Shown piece after piece: positions 32,249 to 40,941 of a stretch of 64,000 nt of DNA. The stretch's first letter is position 1, and each line of letters opens with the position of its first letter. Under the pieces are notes generated by a model. That model was not told the DNA's origin and did no database searches. It saw nothing but the letters and a program-made list of their open reading frames with translations. The position numbers and the translations under genes are program-made. This stretch comes from Microbispora oryzae (GTDB lineage Bacteria > Actinomycetota > Actinomycetes > Streptosporangiales > Streptosporangiaceae), in contig NZ_JAFCNB010000022.1 of NCBI RefSeq assembly GCF_017896165.1, positions 1 to 64,000 of the forward strand. Direction: 5' to 3'.

Positions 32249-34735
32249 TCAGGAGGCGCCGCAGGTGATCGGCGACGGAGCGCCGTTGCTCCCGTTCCAG
32301 GCGCCGGTGAAGCCGAACGTGGCCGAGGCTCCCGCGCCGAGGGCGCCGTTGTAGGAGACGTTGCCCACGGTGACCGCGGAGCCGTTCTGGGCCAGGGTGC
32401 CGTTCCACAGCTGGGTCACGGTCTGACCGTTGGGGAACGTCCAGCCCACGCTCCACGAGGTGGTCGCCGCGCTACCGGTGTTCGTCACCGTGACCTCGCC
32501 CTGGAACCCGCCCGGCCACTCGTTGACGACCCGGTAGGCGGCGGTGCAGCCGCTTCCGCCGGGTGACGGGGTGGTCGACGGGCTCGAAGACGGACTCGGT
32601 GACGGGCTCGAAGACGGACTGGGAGAAGGACTCGGCGACGCACTCGGCGACGCACTCGGCGACGCGGAGGGCGAAGGCGAGGGCGACGCGGACGGGCTGG
32701 GAGACGGGCTCGACGGCGGGACTGGATTCTTGATGTCCTGGTAGGCCGCCTGGAGACCGGCCGAGGCCATCACCGACCGGGCCCCGGAGGGCCAGTTGCC
32801 GTTGGTGACCCCGACGTTGCCCGACACGGTGTTGCCGCGCGAGCCGTTGACCAGGTCGGTGCCGGTGTTGGTCGTCCAGTTATTGGTCAGGGTCAACGTC
32901 CCGGTGTTGTTGCCCCCCTGGGTGTTGGCGTGCGCGAACATCCACCAGCTCCCGTCGAACACGTTGTTCGACGCCGCCGTGTATCGCGACCCCTCGTCGA
33001 AATACAACCCGAACTGACCCGTCGAGGCGCGGAGGCAGTAGTTCCCGCTGATCGTCCCGCCGGGATTCGCCGACAACGTGTAGATGCACGCCCCGTCGTT
33101 CATCTGCTGCATCACGTCATGCACATAGTTGTCAGTGATCTTGTTGTTCGACGCCGTCGTCGCGGTCGAATACCGCGGCTGGTAGTTGTACAACCCGCGG
33201 TTGGTGTAGTCCGGGCTGCCCCCCGCGTCGTTGGATCCCCATCCGTATCCGTACGCCACTCCCAGATACGGCATGTTGTAGATCTCGTTGTGCGAGATCG
33301 TCGCGTTCGTCACGTACGTCGGCAGGAACGAGGTGATCCCCCGGTAGTCCAGCCCCATGTCATGCACCAGGTTGTTGCTGAACACCAGATCCCGGTTCAC
33401 CATCCGCGAATCGCTCGGATGGTGCGCGTCGGCCTGCACGCCACCGGCCACCACTCCGCCCGCCGCGCTGTAGGCGAACACGTTGCCGGTCACCGTGATG
33501 GAACCGGTGCCCAGTCCCACCCCCGAGGCGTGCGCGTTGGCGTCGTTGCCGATCCCCAGCGCCGTCTGCCCCAGGTTCAGGAAGCGGTTCCGGATGAAGT
33601 CGACGTTGTTGGCCGCCGACACCTGGACCGCGCCCGGCATCTGGTTCCAGTGCGGCCGCACCGACTCGAACTGCGTGCACCCGTACTGACACGACGACAG
33701 CGGATTGCCCGGCCACCCCCAGTTGCCGGAGATGTAGGCCCCGGTCTGCTGGTCGGCGTACCCCTGGTTGCTACTCGGCCCCAGCCAGCTCGTCCCCGAG
33801 AACGTGATGCCCGAGAAGGTCAGGTGATGCACCGGCGCCGCGTACGTCCCGCCGATCTGCACCAGCGACTGGACCAGCGGGAATTCGACGTCGGCGGTGT
33901 TCATGCTCTGCCCCGGCAACGGGATGTAGTACAGCGTCCCCGTGCCGGTGTTCAGGTACCACTCCCCCGCCGCGTTCAGGAACTCATAGGCGTTCTCCAG
34001 ATACATCGGCCCCTGACGGTAGGGATTGATGATCGTGTCGTACCCGAAGATGTTGTTGTTCCAGGCCGGCTGCTTCATCGTGATGACGTTGCCGCCGATG
34101 CTCTGCACCGGCACGTACCGGTCGGTGAACGACCCGATCCCGTGCAGCTCCACCCGCCCCTGATTGGCCAGGTTGTTCAGATAGCCGAGCGCGCCGCTGG
34201 AGAAGCTCAGCCCGGTGTTGCTCGCCGTGAAGTCCGACCGGTTCACCGCCGTGCGGGCCCGCACCGCCTCCACCCCGTCGACGTACAGCTGGCGGGTGTC
34301 GATCCCGGCCCCGACCGAGGCCTTCCAGATGTTCTTGCCGGAGTCGGCCACCGTCCATCCGGTGACCGCCTTGGCCCCGCTGATCGTTGGATGCGCCTGC
34401 GGCGCGGCCTGCCACACGACCCGGTAACCGTTGCCGCCCGAGTCGGCCGCGGTGAAGACCAAGGGGGCGGTACGCCGATACACACCGTCGGCCAGCTCCA
34501 CGACGATGTCCCCCGACATCGACCCGTTCCGCGACCGCACCGCCGCCTGCGCCCCGTCCAGCGAACACGGCTGCGCCGACGAACACGCCGAACCGGAACC
34601 CCACGGGGACGCGTACAACGTAGTGGTGGCGGCGAAAGCCGGAACCACCGAGGCGACCGCACCGGCCGCGGCTAAGACAGTGGCGACCAGACCGGCGAGA
34701 ACCGGTCTGGTCGCCACACGAGACGAAATGAGCAC
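32249..34735 (-). CDS. Secreted right-handed beta-helix protein (polysaccharide-active) with CBM2
   Basis: An 828-residue exported protein. Signal peptide (to ~36, PAFA-ATTTLYASPWGSG), then ATLYASPxGSGxxCSxxQPCSLxGAQAAVRS, the usual start of extracellular right-handed parallel beta-helix enzymes. The helix body (~40-690) shows repeated coil turns such as ITVTGNVFAYSAAGGVVAGG, DLVFSNNLVHDMG, ATISHNEIYNMP and NNKITDNYVHD. A PSPSPS linker (~695-740) leads to a C-terminal CBM2 (CTAAYRVVNEWPGGFQGEVTVTN). Members include xylosidases and polysaccharide lyases; no catalytic residues were assigned. The GTG start has AAGGA eight bases upstream. TGAAA/TTTCA boxes at 34876 and 35127 lie in its long upstream region. 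Confidence 0.85.
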   Translation of the reverse strand: MLISSRVATRPVLAGLVATVLAAAGAVASVVPAFAATTTLYASPWGSGSACSSAQPCSLDGAQAAVRSRNGSMSGDIVVELADGVYRRTAPLVFTAADSGGNGYRVVWQAAPQAHPTISGAKAVTGWTVADSGKNIWKASVGAGIDTRQLYVDGVEAVRARTAVNRSDFTASNTGLSFSSGALGYLNNLANQGRVELHGIGSFTDRYVPVQSIGGNVITMKQPAWNNNIFGYDTIINPYRQGPMYLENAYEFLNAAGEWYLNTGTGTLYYIPLPGQSMNTADVEFPLVQSLVQIGGTYAAPVHHLTFSGITFSGTSWLGPSSNQGYADQQTGAYISGNWGWPGNPLSSCQYGCTQFESVRPHWNQMPGAVQVSAANNVDFIRNRFLNLGQTALGIGNDANAHASGVGLGTGSITVTGNVFAYSAAGGVVAGGVQADAHHPSDSRMVNRDLVFSNNLVHDMGLDYRGITSFLPTYVTNATISHNEIYNMPYLGVAYGYGWGSNDAGGSPDYTNRGLYNYQPRYSTATTASNNKITDNYVHDVMQQMNDGACIYTLSANPGGTISGNYCLRASTGQFGLYFDEGSRYTAASNNVFDGSWWMFAHANTQGGNNTGTLTLTNNWTTNTGTDLVNGSRGNTVSGNVGVTNGNWPSGARSVMASAGLQAAYQDIKNPVPPSSPSPSPSASPSPSPSASPSASPSASPSPSPSPSSSPSPSPSSSPSTTPSPGGSGCTAAYRVVNEWPGGFQGEVTVTNTGSAATTSWSVGWTFPNGQTVTQLWNGTLAQNGSAVTVGNVSYNGALGAGASATFGFTGAWNGSNGAPSPITCGAS

Positions 34736-35126
34736 AGTTTTTCCTTACGGGGTTGGGAGTGTGGTCAGGTCACGCCCACCTCGCAGGAGAAGCCGACGTG
34801 GCCGACCTCCCCCGAGCGAGGTCGGCCCCGGGCATTAAGTGCTAATTACCTGTGGAAACCGGGAGCCCGTCAAGGCATAAGTTTCAGACACACCCGGCTC
34901 ATGACCACGCCGCCCGCCGACCGACCGCCGTGCGGCTCGCCTCCTTCACCCCAGGCTGTCCGCCCGAACCGCCCCTTCCGGCGGGCCGATGCGGTATTCA
35001 CCCGTACATACGCCATGCCAGGCCACACTGCGCCCAGCAGATATAAGTCGTACTCATACTTTCGCACTCCGGGAAACGTGCGGCCGCCGATGCGAAAGGC
35101 CCCCGGACGAGCCCGGCCCGTCGAGG

Positions 35127-35137
35127 TGAAAGTTTCA
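35127..35137. promoter_or_regulatory. Perfect TGAAAGTTTCA palindrome
   Basis: An 11-bp perfect palindrome extended by CAG, matching the box at 27481. It lies 392 bp upstream of the beta-helix gene and 284 bp upstream of pntA. By analogy with the other copies it most likely serves the beta-helix-CBM2 gene. Confidence 0.5.
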
Positions 35138-35199
35138 GCGCCACCCCTGGACACCCTCCGACCCGGGCGGCCAACCCCACCACTCTTGCTCCCTAATAT

Positions 35200-35219
35200 G
35201 GAAATTCGGGAGAATTTCC
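35200..35219. promoter_or_regulatory. Perfect 20-bp palindrome GGAAATTC-GGGA-GAATTTCC
   Basis: 8-bp perfect arms with a 4-bp centre, extendable to TAT...ATA with one extra C. It is AT-rich against a GC-rich background, 201 bp before pntA. It may be an operator for pntAB; it does not match the Rex consensus. Confidence 0.45.
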
Positions 35220-35420
35220 CATACACGGCGTTTGATCGCATCGCCCGTCCCGTTTGGTGGCCATCGATGATCTCCCCGCCGCTGTGCGTGAGAGAAGGCG
35301 CCGGCGGTCGGACCCGATCCCCCGAACACCGTCACGTCCACCGCCGCCCACCACAAGCGGGCGGCGGCGCGGGGCCGAGCACTCCACGACCCCGGCGACC
35401 TGGCTGAGAAAGGAATCGCG

Positions 35421-36965
35421 ATGAGTCACTCACCCCAGCGCCTCGGCGTGGTCGCCGAATCGGCGCCGGGCGAGACCCGGGTGGCCGCCACCCCCGCCAC
35501 CGTGCGGCAACTGGTCTCGCTCGGCTACGAGGTGATCGTGCAGGCCGGCGCGGGCAGGCGGGCGAGCTTCACCGACGAGGCGTACGTCCAGGCCGGGGCG
35601 CGGACCGGCCGGCGGGAGGAGGCGTGGGGCGCCGACGTCGTGCTCAAGGTGAGCGCGCCGGCGACGGAGGAGATCGCGGCGTTGCGCGACGGCGCCACGC
35701 TTGTGTCGCTGATCGGCCCGGCGACCGGCGCCGCGCTGCTGGACGCGCTCGCGGCACGGCCGCTCACCGTGCTGGCGACGGACGCCGTGCCGCGCATCTC
35801 CCGCGCGCAGTCGCTGGACGTGCTGAGCTCGATGGCGAACATCGCCGGTTACCGCGCCGTCATCGAGGCGGCGCACGCCTTCGGGCGGGTCTTCACCGGC
35901 CAGGTGACCGCCGCGGGGAAGGTGCCGCCGGCCACGGTCCTGGTGGCGGGCGCGGGCGTGGCCGGGCTCGCCGCGATCGCCACGGCCGCCAGCCTGGGCG
36001 CGGTCGTGCGGGCCACCGACCCGCGTCCGGAGGTCGCCGAGCAGGTGCGCTCGCTGGGCGCCGAGTTCCTCGACGTGGGCGTCACGCAGGAGGCGAGCGC
36101 CGACGGGTACGCCAGGGAGACCGGTGACGACTACGACCGGCGGGCCGCCGCTCTCTACGCCGAGCAGGCCGCCGACGTGGACATCGTCATCACCACCGCG
36201 CTGATCCCCGGACGCCCCGCGCCCAGGCTGCTCACCGCCGAACACGTCGCGCGCATGCGGCCGGGCAGCGTCATCGTCGACATGGCCGCCGCGCAGGGCG
36301 GCAACGTCGCCGGCACCCGCGCGGGCGAGGCGGTCGTCACCGAGAACGGCGTGACCATCATCGGCTACACCGACCTCGCCGCCCGGCTCCCGGCCCAGGC
36401 CTCGCAGCTCTACGGCACCAACCTGGTCAACCTGATGCGGCTGCTGACCCCGGGGCGGGACGGACGGCTCGTACTCGACTTCGACGACGCCGTGCAGCGG
36501 GCGATGACCGTGGTGCGCGACGGGGAGAAGACCTGGCCGCCACCGCCCGTACCGGTGAGCGCGAAGCCCCCGGCCGCGCCTCCGGCCCCGCGCCCCGCGC
36601 CCATCCCGGCGCCGCCCCCGCCGGGCCGCCGCCGCCACGTGATCACCGCCGTGGCCGCCGCCGCGCTCTTCCTGCTGACCGCCTTCTCCCCGAACGCGCT
36701 GATCGAGCACGTGACGGTCTTCGTCCTGTCGATCGTGATCGGCTACTACGTCATCGGGAACGTGCACCACGCGCTTCACACGCCGCTGATGTCGATCACC
36801 AACGCCATCTCCGGGATCATCGTCGTCGGCGCGCTGCTGCAGATCGGGCAGGCGAACACGATCGTCACCGCCCTGTCGTTCGTCGCGATCCTGCTGGCGA
36901 GCGTCAACATATTCGGCGGCTTCGCCGTGACCCGGCGCATGCTCGGCATGTTCTCCAGGAGCTGA
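35421..36965 (+). CDS. pntA: NAD(P)(+) transhydrogenase, alpha subunit (fused alpha1-alpha2)
   Basis: A 514-residue PntA. The NAD(H)-binding domain I (residues ~1-390) contains [10 protein letters not shown], a Rossmann motif [17 protein letters not shown] and MAAAQGGN. A Pro-rich linker (~400-420) leads to domain II, about four membrane segments ([66 protein letters not shown]). With PntB it uses the proton gradient to make NADPH from NADH. Many actinomycetes split this subunit into two genes; here it is one chain, as in E. coli. SD AAAGGA before the ATG. pntB starts 1 bp after the stop. Confidence 0.95.
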   Translation: MSHSPQRLGVVAESAPGETRVAATPATVRQLVSLGYEVIVQAGAGRRASFTDEAYVQAGARTGRREEAWGADVVLKVSAPATEEIAALRDGATLVSLIGPATGAALLDALAARPLTVLATDAVPRISRAQSLDVLSSMANIAGYRAVIEAAHAFGRVFTGQVTAAGKVPPATVLVAGAGVAGLAAIATAASLGAVVRATDPRPEVAEQVRSLGAEFLDVGVTQEASADGYARETGDDYDRRAAALYAEQAADVDIVITTALIPGRPAPRLLTAEHVARMRPGSVIVDMAAAQGGNVAGTRAGEAVVTENGVTIIGYTDLAARLPAQASQLYGTNLVNLMRLLTPGRDGRLVLDFDDAVQRAMTVVRDGEKTWPPPPVPVSAKPPAAPPAPRPAPIPAPPPPGRRRHVITAVAAAALFLLTAFSPNALIEHVTVFVLSIVIGYYVIGNVHHALHTPLMSITNAISGIIVVGALLQIGQANTIVTALSFVAILLASVNIFGGFAVTRRMLGMFSRS

Positions 36966-36966
36966 C

Positions 36967-38373
36967 GTGACCCTCTCCACGGCCGCGCAGGCCGCCTACA
37001 TCGTCGCCGCACTGCTGTTCATCCTGAGCCTCGCCGGTCTGTCCAAGCACGAGAGCGCGCGCTCGGGCGTCGTGCTCGGGATCTCCGGCATGGTCATCGC
37101 GCTCGCCGCCACGGTCGCCCTCGCCGCGGACGGCGGCGACGTCCTCGCGGTCGTCCTGCTCGCGGCGGCCATGGCGATCGGCGCCGCGATCGGGCTCTGG
37201 CGGGCCCGGATCGTCGAGATGACCGCCATGCCGGAACTGATCGCCGTCCTGCACAGCTTCGTCGGGCTCGCCGCCGTGCTGGTCGGCTGGAACGGCTTCC
37301 TGGAGGTCGAGGCGGACGGCGGGGCGCGGGCGGACGTCACCGGCTCGCTGCTGGGCATCCACCACGCCGAGGTGTCCATCGGTGTTTTCATCGGGGCGCT
37401 CACCTTCACCGGTTCGGTCGTCGCGTTCCTCAAGCTGGCGGCCCGGATCGACTCCAGGCCCATGACGCTGCCCGGCAAGAACCAGCTGAACGTCGGCGCG
37501 CTCACCGCGTTCGCCGTCCTGACCGTCTTCTTCGTCGCCTCCCCGAGCCTCGGGCTGCTCGTCGCGCTGACCGCCGTGGCGCTGCTGCTCGGCTGGCACC
37601 TGGTCGCGTCGATCGGCGGCGGCGACATGCCGGTCGTCGTCTCGATGCTCAACAGCTACTCGGGGTGGGCGGCCGCCGCGTCCGGCTTCCTGCTCGACAA
37701 CAACCTGCTGATCGTCACCGGCGCGCTCGTCGGCTCGTCCGGCGCCTACCTGTCGTACGTCATGTGCCGGGCGATGAACCGCTCGTTCATCTCCGTCATC
37801 GCCGGTGGGTTCGGCATCGAGGCGGCCTCGTCCGGCGACGCCGACTACGGGGAACACCAGGAGATCACCGCCGCCGAGACCGCCGACCTGCTGAAGGACG
37901 CCAAGTCGGTGATCATCGCCCCCGGCTACGGCATGGCGGTCGCCCAGGCTCAGTATCCGGTGGCCGAGCTCACCCGCAGGCTGCGCGATCGCGGGGTCGA
38001 GGTCCGCTTCGGCATCCACCCCGTCGCCGGGCGCCTGCCGGGCCACATGAACGTGCTGCTCGCCGAGGCGAGGGTGCCGTACGACATCGTCCTGGAGCTG
38101 GACGAGATCAACGACGACTTCCCCGGGACGTCGGTGGTCCTCGTCATCGGCGCCAACGACACCGTCAACCCGGCGGCCATCGAGGATCCGGCCAGCCCCA
38201 TCGCCGGCATGCCCGTCCTGCACGTGTGGGAGGCGGAGAACGTGGTCGTCTTCAAACGGTCGATGGCCACCGGATACGCCGGGGTGCAGAACCCGCTGTT
38301 CTTCCGGCCCAACAGCCGGATGCTCTTCGGCGACGCCAGGCAGCGGGTCGAGGAGATCGTGGCGGCTCTCTGA
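36967..38373 (+). CDS. pntB: NAD(P)(+) transhydrogenase, beta subunit
   Basis: A 468-residue PntB. The N-terminal ~270 residues carry about eight membrane segments ([18 protein letters not shown] ... [20 protein letters not shown]). The C-terminal domain III binds NADP(H), with the family signature [44 protein letters not shown] and [11 protein letters not shown]. It starts with GTG one base after the pntA stop, giving tight coupling. The supply of NADPH may support the many flavin monooxygenases and biosynthetic enzymes of the region, but nothing in the sequence links their control. Confidence 0.95.
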   Translation: MTLSTAAQAAYIVAALLFILSLAGLSKHESARSGVVLGISGMVIALAATVALAADGGDVLAVVLLAAAMAIGAAIGLWRARIVEMTAMPELIAVLHSFVGLAAVLVGWNGFLEVEADGGARADVTGSLLGIHHAEVSIGVFIGALTFTGSVVAFLKLAARIDSRPMTLPGKNQLNVGALTAFAVLTVFFVASPSLGLLVALTAVALLLGWHLVASIGGGDMPVVVSMLNSYSGWAAAASGFLLDNNLLIVTGALVGSSGAYLSYVMCRAMNRSFISVIAGGFGIEAASSGDADYGEHQEITAAETADLLKDAKSVIIAPGYGMAVAQAQYPVAELTRRLRDRGVEVRFGIHPVAGRLPGHMNVLLAEARVPYDIVLELDEINDDFPGTSVVLVIGANDTVNPAAIEDPASPIAGMPVLHVWEAENVVVFKRSMATGYAGVQNPLFFRPNSRMLFGDARQRVEEIVAAL

Positions 38374-38391
38374 CGACCCGCCCGGACCGGA

Positions 38392-39555
38392 TCACCCGCC
38401 GGCGCGCGCGGCGGCGGGGTCCCCGGGTTCCTCGGCGGGCTCCTCGGCCCGTTCCTTCGCGGCTTCTGCCGGTCGCGGCCCCGTGGGCAGGCCGTACCGC
38501 TCGTTGAGCATGCCCATCGCCGCCCCCGCGGCGATCACGTCGACGCCGAGGGCCGGCGTGGTCACCTCGGCGGCCAGCCAGTCGGCCCGCGGCACCTCGG
38601 TGCGGACGGCCGTCCGTACCGCTTCCAGATAGGCGGCGGCGTGCGGAAGCAGGTCGGCGCCGGCCAGGACGACGTGGCCGACGTCGAGCGTCTGCAGCAG
38701 GTTGACGACGCCGACGGCCAGGACGCGGGCGGCCGTCCCGACGTCTCCGCGGGCGAGCGCCCGGTCGTGCAGTGTCTCCAGGCAGCCGCGCCTGCCGCAG
38801 ACGCAGGGCGGGCCGTCCGTCTGGACCACCATGTGCCCGAACTCGCCCGCGTTCGTGTGCGCGCCGCGGTAGGCGCTGCCGCCCAGCCACAGGCCCGCTC
38901 CGATGCCCGACTCGACCATGATCAGCGCGGCGTCGCGGAAGTGCGGCCCCCGCAGCCACGCCTCACCGACGACCCCGGCGGCCACGTCCTTGTCGAGCAT
39001 CACCGGCAGGCCGAGCCGTTCCGCGGCCATCTCGCGGAGCGGCACGTCGTGCCAGTGCCGCAGGCGGTGCGCGTCGCGCACGACGCCCTGCGCGTGGTCG
39101 AGCGGGCCGACCATGCCGATCCCGACGCCGACGAGCCGCCCGGCCCGGCACTCGCCGGCCAGCCTCCCGACACCGGCGGCGAGCTCGTCGAGCAGCCGCT
39201 CCGGGGTGAAGTCGGGGGGCAGCGGCCCGACGATCGTGTTGAGCACCTGTCCCGTCAGGTCGCTCAGGACCATCCGGAGCGTACGGCGGGCCACGTGCGC
39301 GCCGATGGCGTAACGGCTGTTCGGCACGAGGCGGTAGACGCTGGCCGGTTTGCCGACGCCCTGCCGCCGCACCCCGTCGGGCTCGACCAGACCAGCGGCG
39401 ACCAGCCGGGCGACGACCTTGGAGACCGCCTGCGGAGTGAGGCCCGTGGCCGAGGCGATCGTCGCACGGTCGAAGACGCGGGCACGGCGCGCCACGGCGA
39501 CCACCGAGGCGTCGTTGTAGTCGCGCAGAAAATCCAGATCGGCCGGTTTGACCAC
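38392..39555 (-). CDS. ROK-family transcriptional regulator
   Basis: A 387-residue ROK repressor. The N-terminal winged helix-turn-helix (~15-75) reads TIASATGLTPQAVSKVVARLVAAGLV. The ROK sugar-kinase-like domain follows, with VGVGIGMVGPLD and ESGIGAGLWLGGSAYRGAHTNAGEFGH. The zinc motif CVCGRRGCLE is intact. Such proteins usually sense a sugar or sugar phosphate and repress a linked transporter or catabolic gene. The C-terminal ~30 residues are a charged tail. It is divergent from an MFS gene with a GCAAC-ACC-GTTGC operator between them. Ends 18 bp from the pntB stop, converging with it. Confidence 0.92.
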   Translation of the reverse strand: MVKPADLDFLRDYNDASVVAVARRARVFDRATIASATGLTPQAVSKVVARLVAAGLVEPDGVRRQGVGKPASVYRLVPNSRYAIGAHVARRTLRMVLSDLTGQVLNTIVGPLPPDFTPERLLDELAAGVGRLAGECRAGRLVGVGIGMVGPLDHAQGVVRDAHRLRHWHDVPLREMAAERLGLPVMLDKDVAAGVVGEAWLRGPHFRDAALIMVESGIGAGLWLGGSAYRGAHTNAGEFGHMVVQTDGPPCVCGRRGCLETLHDRALARGDVGTAARVLAVGVVNLLQTLDVGHVVLAGADLLPHAAAYLEAVRTAVRTEVPRADWLAAEVTTPALGVDVIAAGAAMGMLNERYGLPTGPRPAEAAKERAEEPAEEPGDPAAARAGG

Positions 39556-39571
39556 CCCGCCATCTTATTAC

Positions 39572-39584
39572 GCAACACCGTTGC
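39572..39584. promoter_or_regulatory. Inverted repeat GCAAC-ACC-GTTGC between ROK and MFS genes
   Basis: 5-bp perfect arms in an AT-rich setting (CTTATTAC...TATACG), 17 bp from the ROK start and 84 bp from the MFS start. Position suggests the operator for both divergent genes, probably bound by the ROK protein. Confidence 0.55.
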
Positions 39585-39667
39585 TATACGCTGAAGCGCA
39601 CCTTGACGTGAGCATTCCGGACCGCCCCCATGGCACCGGGGCGCTCCATTGAGCACGAAGGTTTTCC

Positions 39668-40906
39668 ATGAGCTCCCTCACCCCGGCGCAGCGCCGGTCC
39701 GCTCTCCTCGCCCTTGCCCTCGGTGGCTTCGCCATCGGCCTCACGGAGTTCGTCGCGATGGGGCTGCTCCCCGGCATCGCCCGCGACCTGCTCCCCCAGC
39801 TGTACGCGCAGTCCACCTCGCAGGCGGTCGCCCGCGGTGGGTGGATGATCACCACCTACGCCCTCGGGGTGGTCGTCGGCGCGCCGGCCGCCGCGGCGCT
39901 GACCGCCCGGTTGCCGCGCAAGACGATGCTGATCACCCTGCTCGCGATCTTCATCGCCGGCACCGTCGCGTCGGCGCTCGCCCCGGCGTTCGGCCTCGTC
40001 CTCGTCGCCCGTTTCGTGGCCGCCCTGCCCCACGGAGCCTACTTCGGCGCGGCGGGGCTCATCGCCGCCTCCATCATGGGTCCGGGCAGCCACGGCAAGG
40101 GGTTCGCCGTCGCGCTCGGCGGCCTCACGGTGGCCAATGTCGTCGGCGTCCCCGCGATCACCCGGCTCGGCCAGGCCGCCGGGTGGCGGGTCGCCTATCT
40201 CGCCATCGCCGCGGTGTTCGTGGTGACGCTCCTGGCCGTGCTCGCCACCGTGCCGAAGGTCGACGTGCATCCGAACGGCTCGGCCCGCAGCGAGTTGCGG
40301 GCCTTCCGCGCCCCGCAGGTGTGGCTGGCCGCCGCCACGGCGTCGCTCGGCTTCGGCGGCTTCTTCGCGATCGACAGCTACATCGCGCCCATCACCACCC
40401 ACGTCGCGGAGTTGTCCGCGTCGACGGTCCCCTGGGTGCTCGTCGCCGTGGGGCTCGGCATGACCGTCGGCAACGTCGCGGGCGGCTGGGCCGCCGACCG
40501 CGACCTGCGGCTGACCCTGATGATTGGATTCCCGCTGTTCATCGCCGCGATGGCGATCTTCGCCCTGGTCGCCCACTGGCCCGCCGGGCTCTTCGCCGGC
40601 GCCTTCCTCGTGGGCGCGGCGTGCCTGATCCTCGGCCCGCCCATGCAGTCGCGCCTCATCAACATCGTGCCCGGCGCGCAGATGATGGGCGCGGCCGTCA
40701 CCCAGTCGGCCATGAACATCGCCAACAGCCTGGGCGCGTTCCTCGGCGGCCTCGTGATCGCGCACGGCTTCGGCTATGTCGCCCCGGCCTGGGTCGGCGT
40801 GGGCCTCGGCGTCATCGGGCTCGTCCTCGTGAGCGTCAGCTTCGCGCTGGAGACCGCCGGTAAGCGGGGCGCGGCAGCCGTACGGGAACCCGCCGGAGTG
40901 CGCTGA
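39668..40906 (+). CDS. MFS transporter (AraJ/sugar-efflux or drug-efflux type)
   Basis: A 412-residue protein with twelve membrane segments. The N-terminus LALGGFAIGLTEFVAMGLLPGIARDL is characteristic of the DHA1/AraJ-like subfamily. GAPAAAALTARLPRKTML carries the loop-2 motif, and FVAALPHGAYFGAAGL the family segment 4. Known members export sugars, chloramphenicol or purine derivatives by proton antiport. AAGG precedes the ATG. It is divergent from the ROK regulator, so it is likely induced by the ligand of that protein, perhaps a sugar. Substrate not determined. Confidence 0.9.
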   Translation: MSSLTPAQRRSALLALALGGFAIGLTEFVAMGLLPGIARDLLPQLYAQSTSQAVARGGWMITTYALGVVVGAPAAAALTARLPRKTMLITLLAIFIAGTVASALAPAFGLVLVARFVAALPHGAYFGAAGLIAASIMGPGSHGKGFAVALGGLTVANVVGVPAITRLGQAAGWRVAYLAIAAVFVVTLLAVLATVPKVDVHPNGSARSELRAFRAPQVWLAAATASLGFGGFFAIDSYIAPITTHVAELSASTVPWVLVAVGLGMTVGNVAGGWAADRDLRLTLMIGFPLFIAAMAIFALVAHWPAGLFAGAFLVGAACLILGPPMQSRLINIVPGAQMMGAAVTQSAMNIANSLGAFLGGLVIAHGFGYVAPAWVGVGLGVIGLVLVSVSFALETAGKRGAAAVREPAGVR

Positions 40907-40941
40907 CACCGTGCCGCCCGCACCCCGAGGGCGTGGACCGG

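Larger units (their letters stand above)
34736..35420. other. 685-bp intergenic region between beta-helix gene and pntA
   Basis: No supported gene. It holds a half-box AAGTTTCAG (34879-34887), a perfect TGAAAGTTTCA palindrome (35127-35137), and a perfect 20-bp palindrome GGAAATTC-GGGA-GAATTTCC (35200-35219) about 200 bp before pntA. Parts (35030-35070, 35190-35260) are more AT-rich than the surroundings. It contains the promoters of two divergent genes. Confidence 0.5.

Noticed and set aside
32560-32720. Repetitive PSPSAS-coding DNA (also 22440-22520 and 26240-26400) as a CRISPR or satellite array
   Set aside because: It encodes Ser/Pro linkers in frame between hydrolase domains and CBM2 modules; no spacer structure.
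36904-38223. Long antisense frame across pntB
   Set aside because: High-GC shadow frame of low-complexity charged sequence; pntB on the other strand is unambiguous. The same applies to other long frames opposite the permease, LLM and FAD genes.
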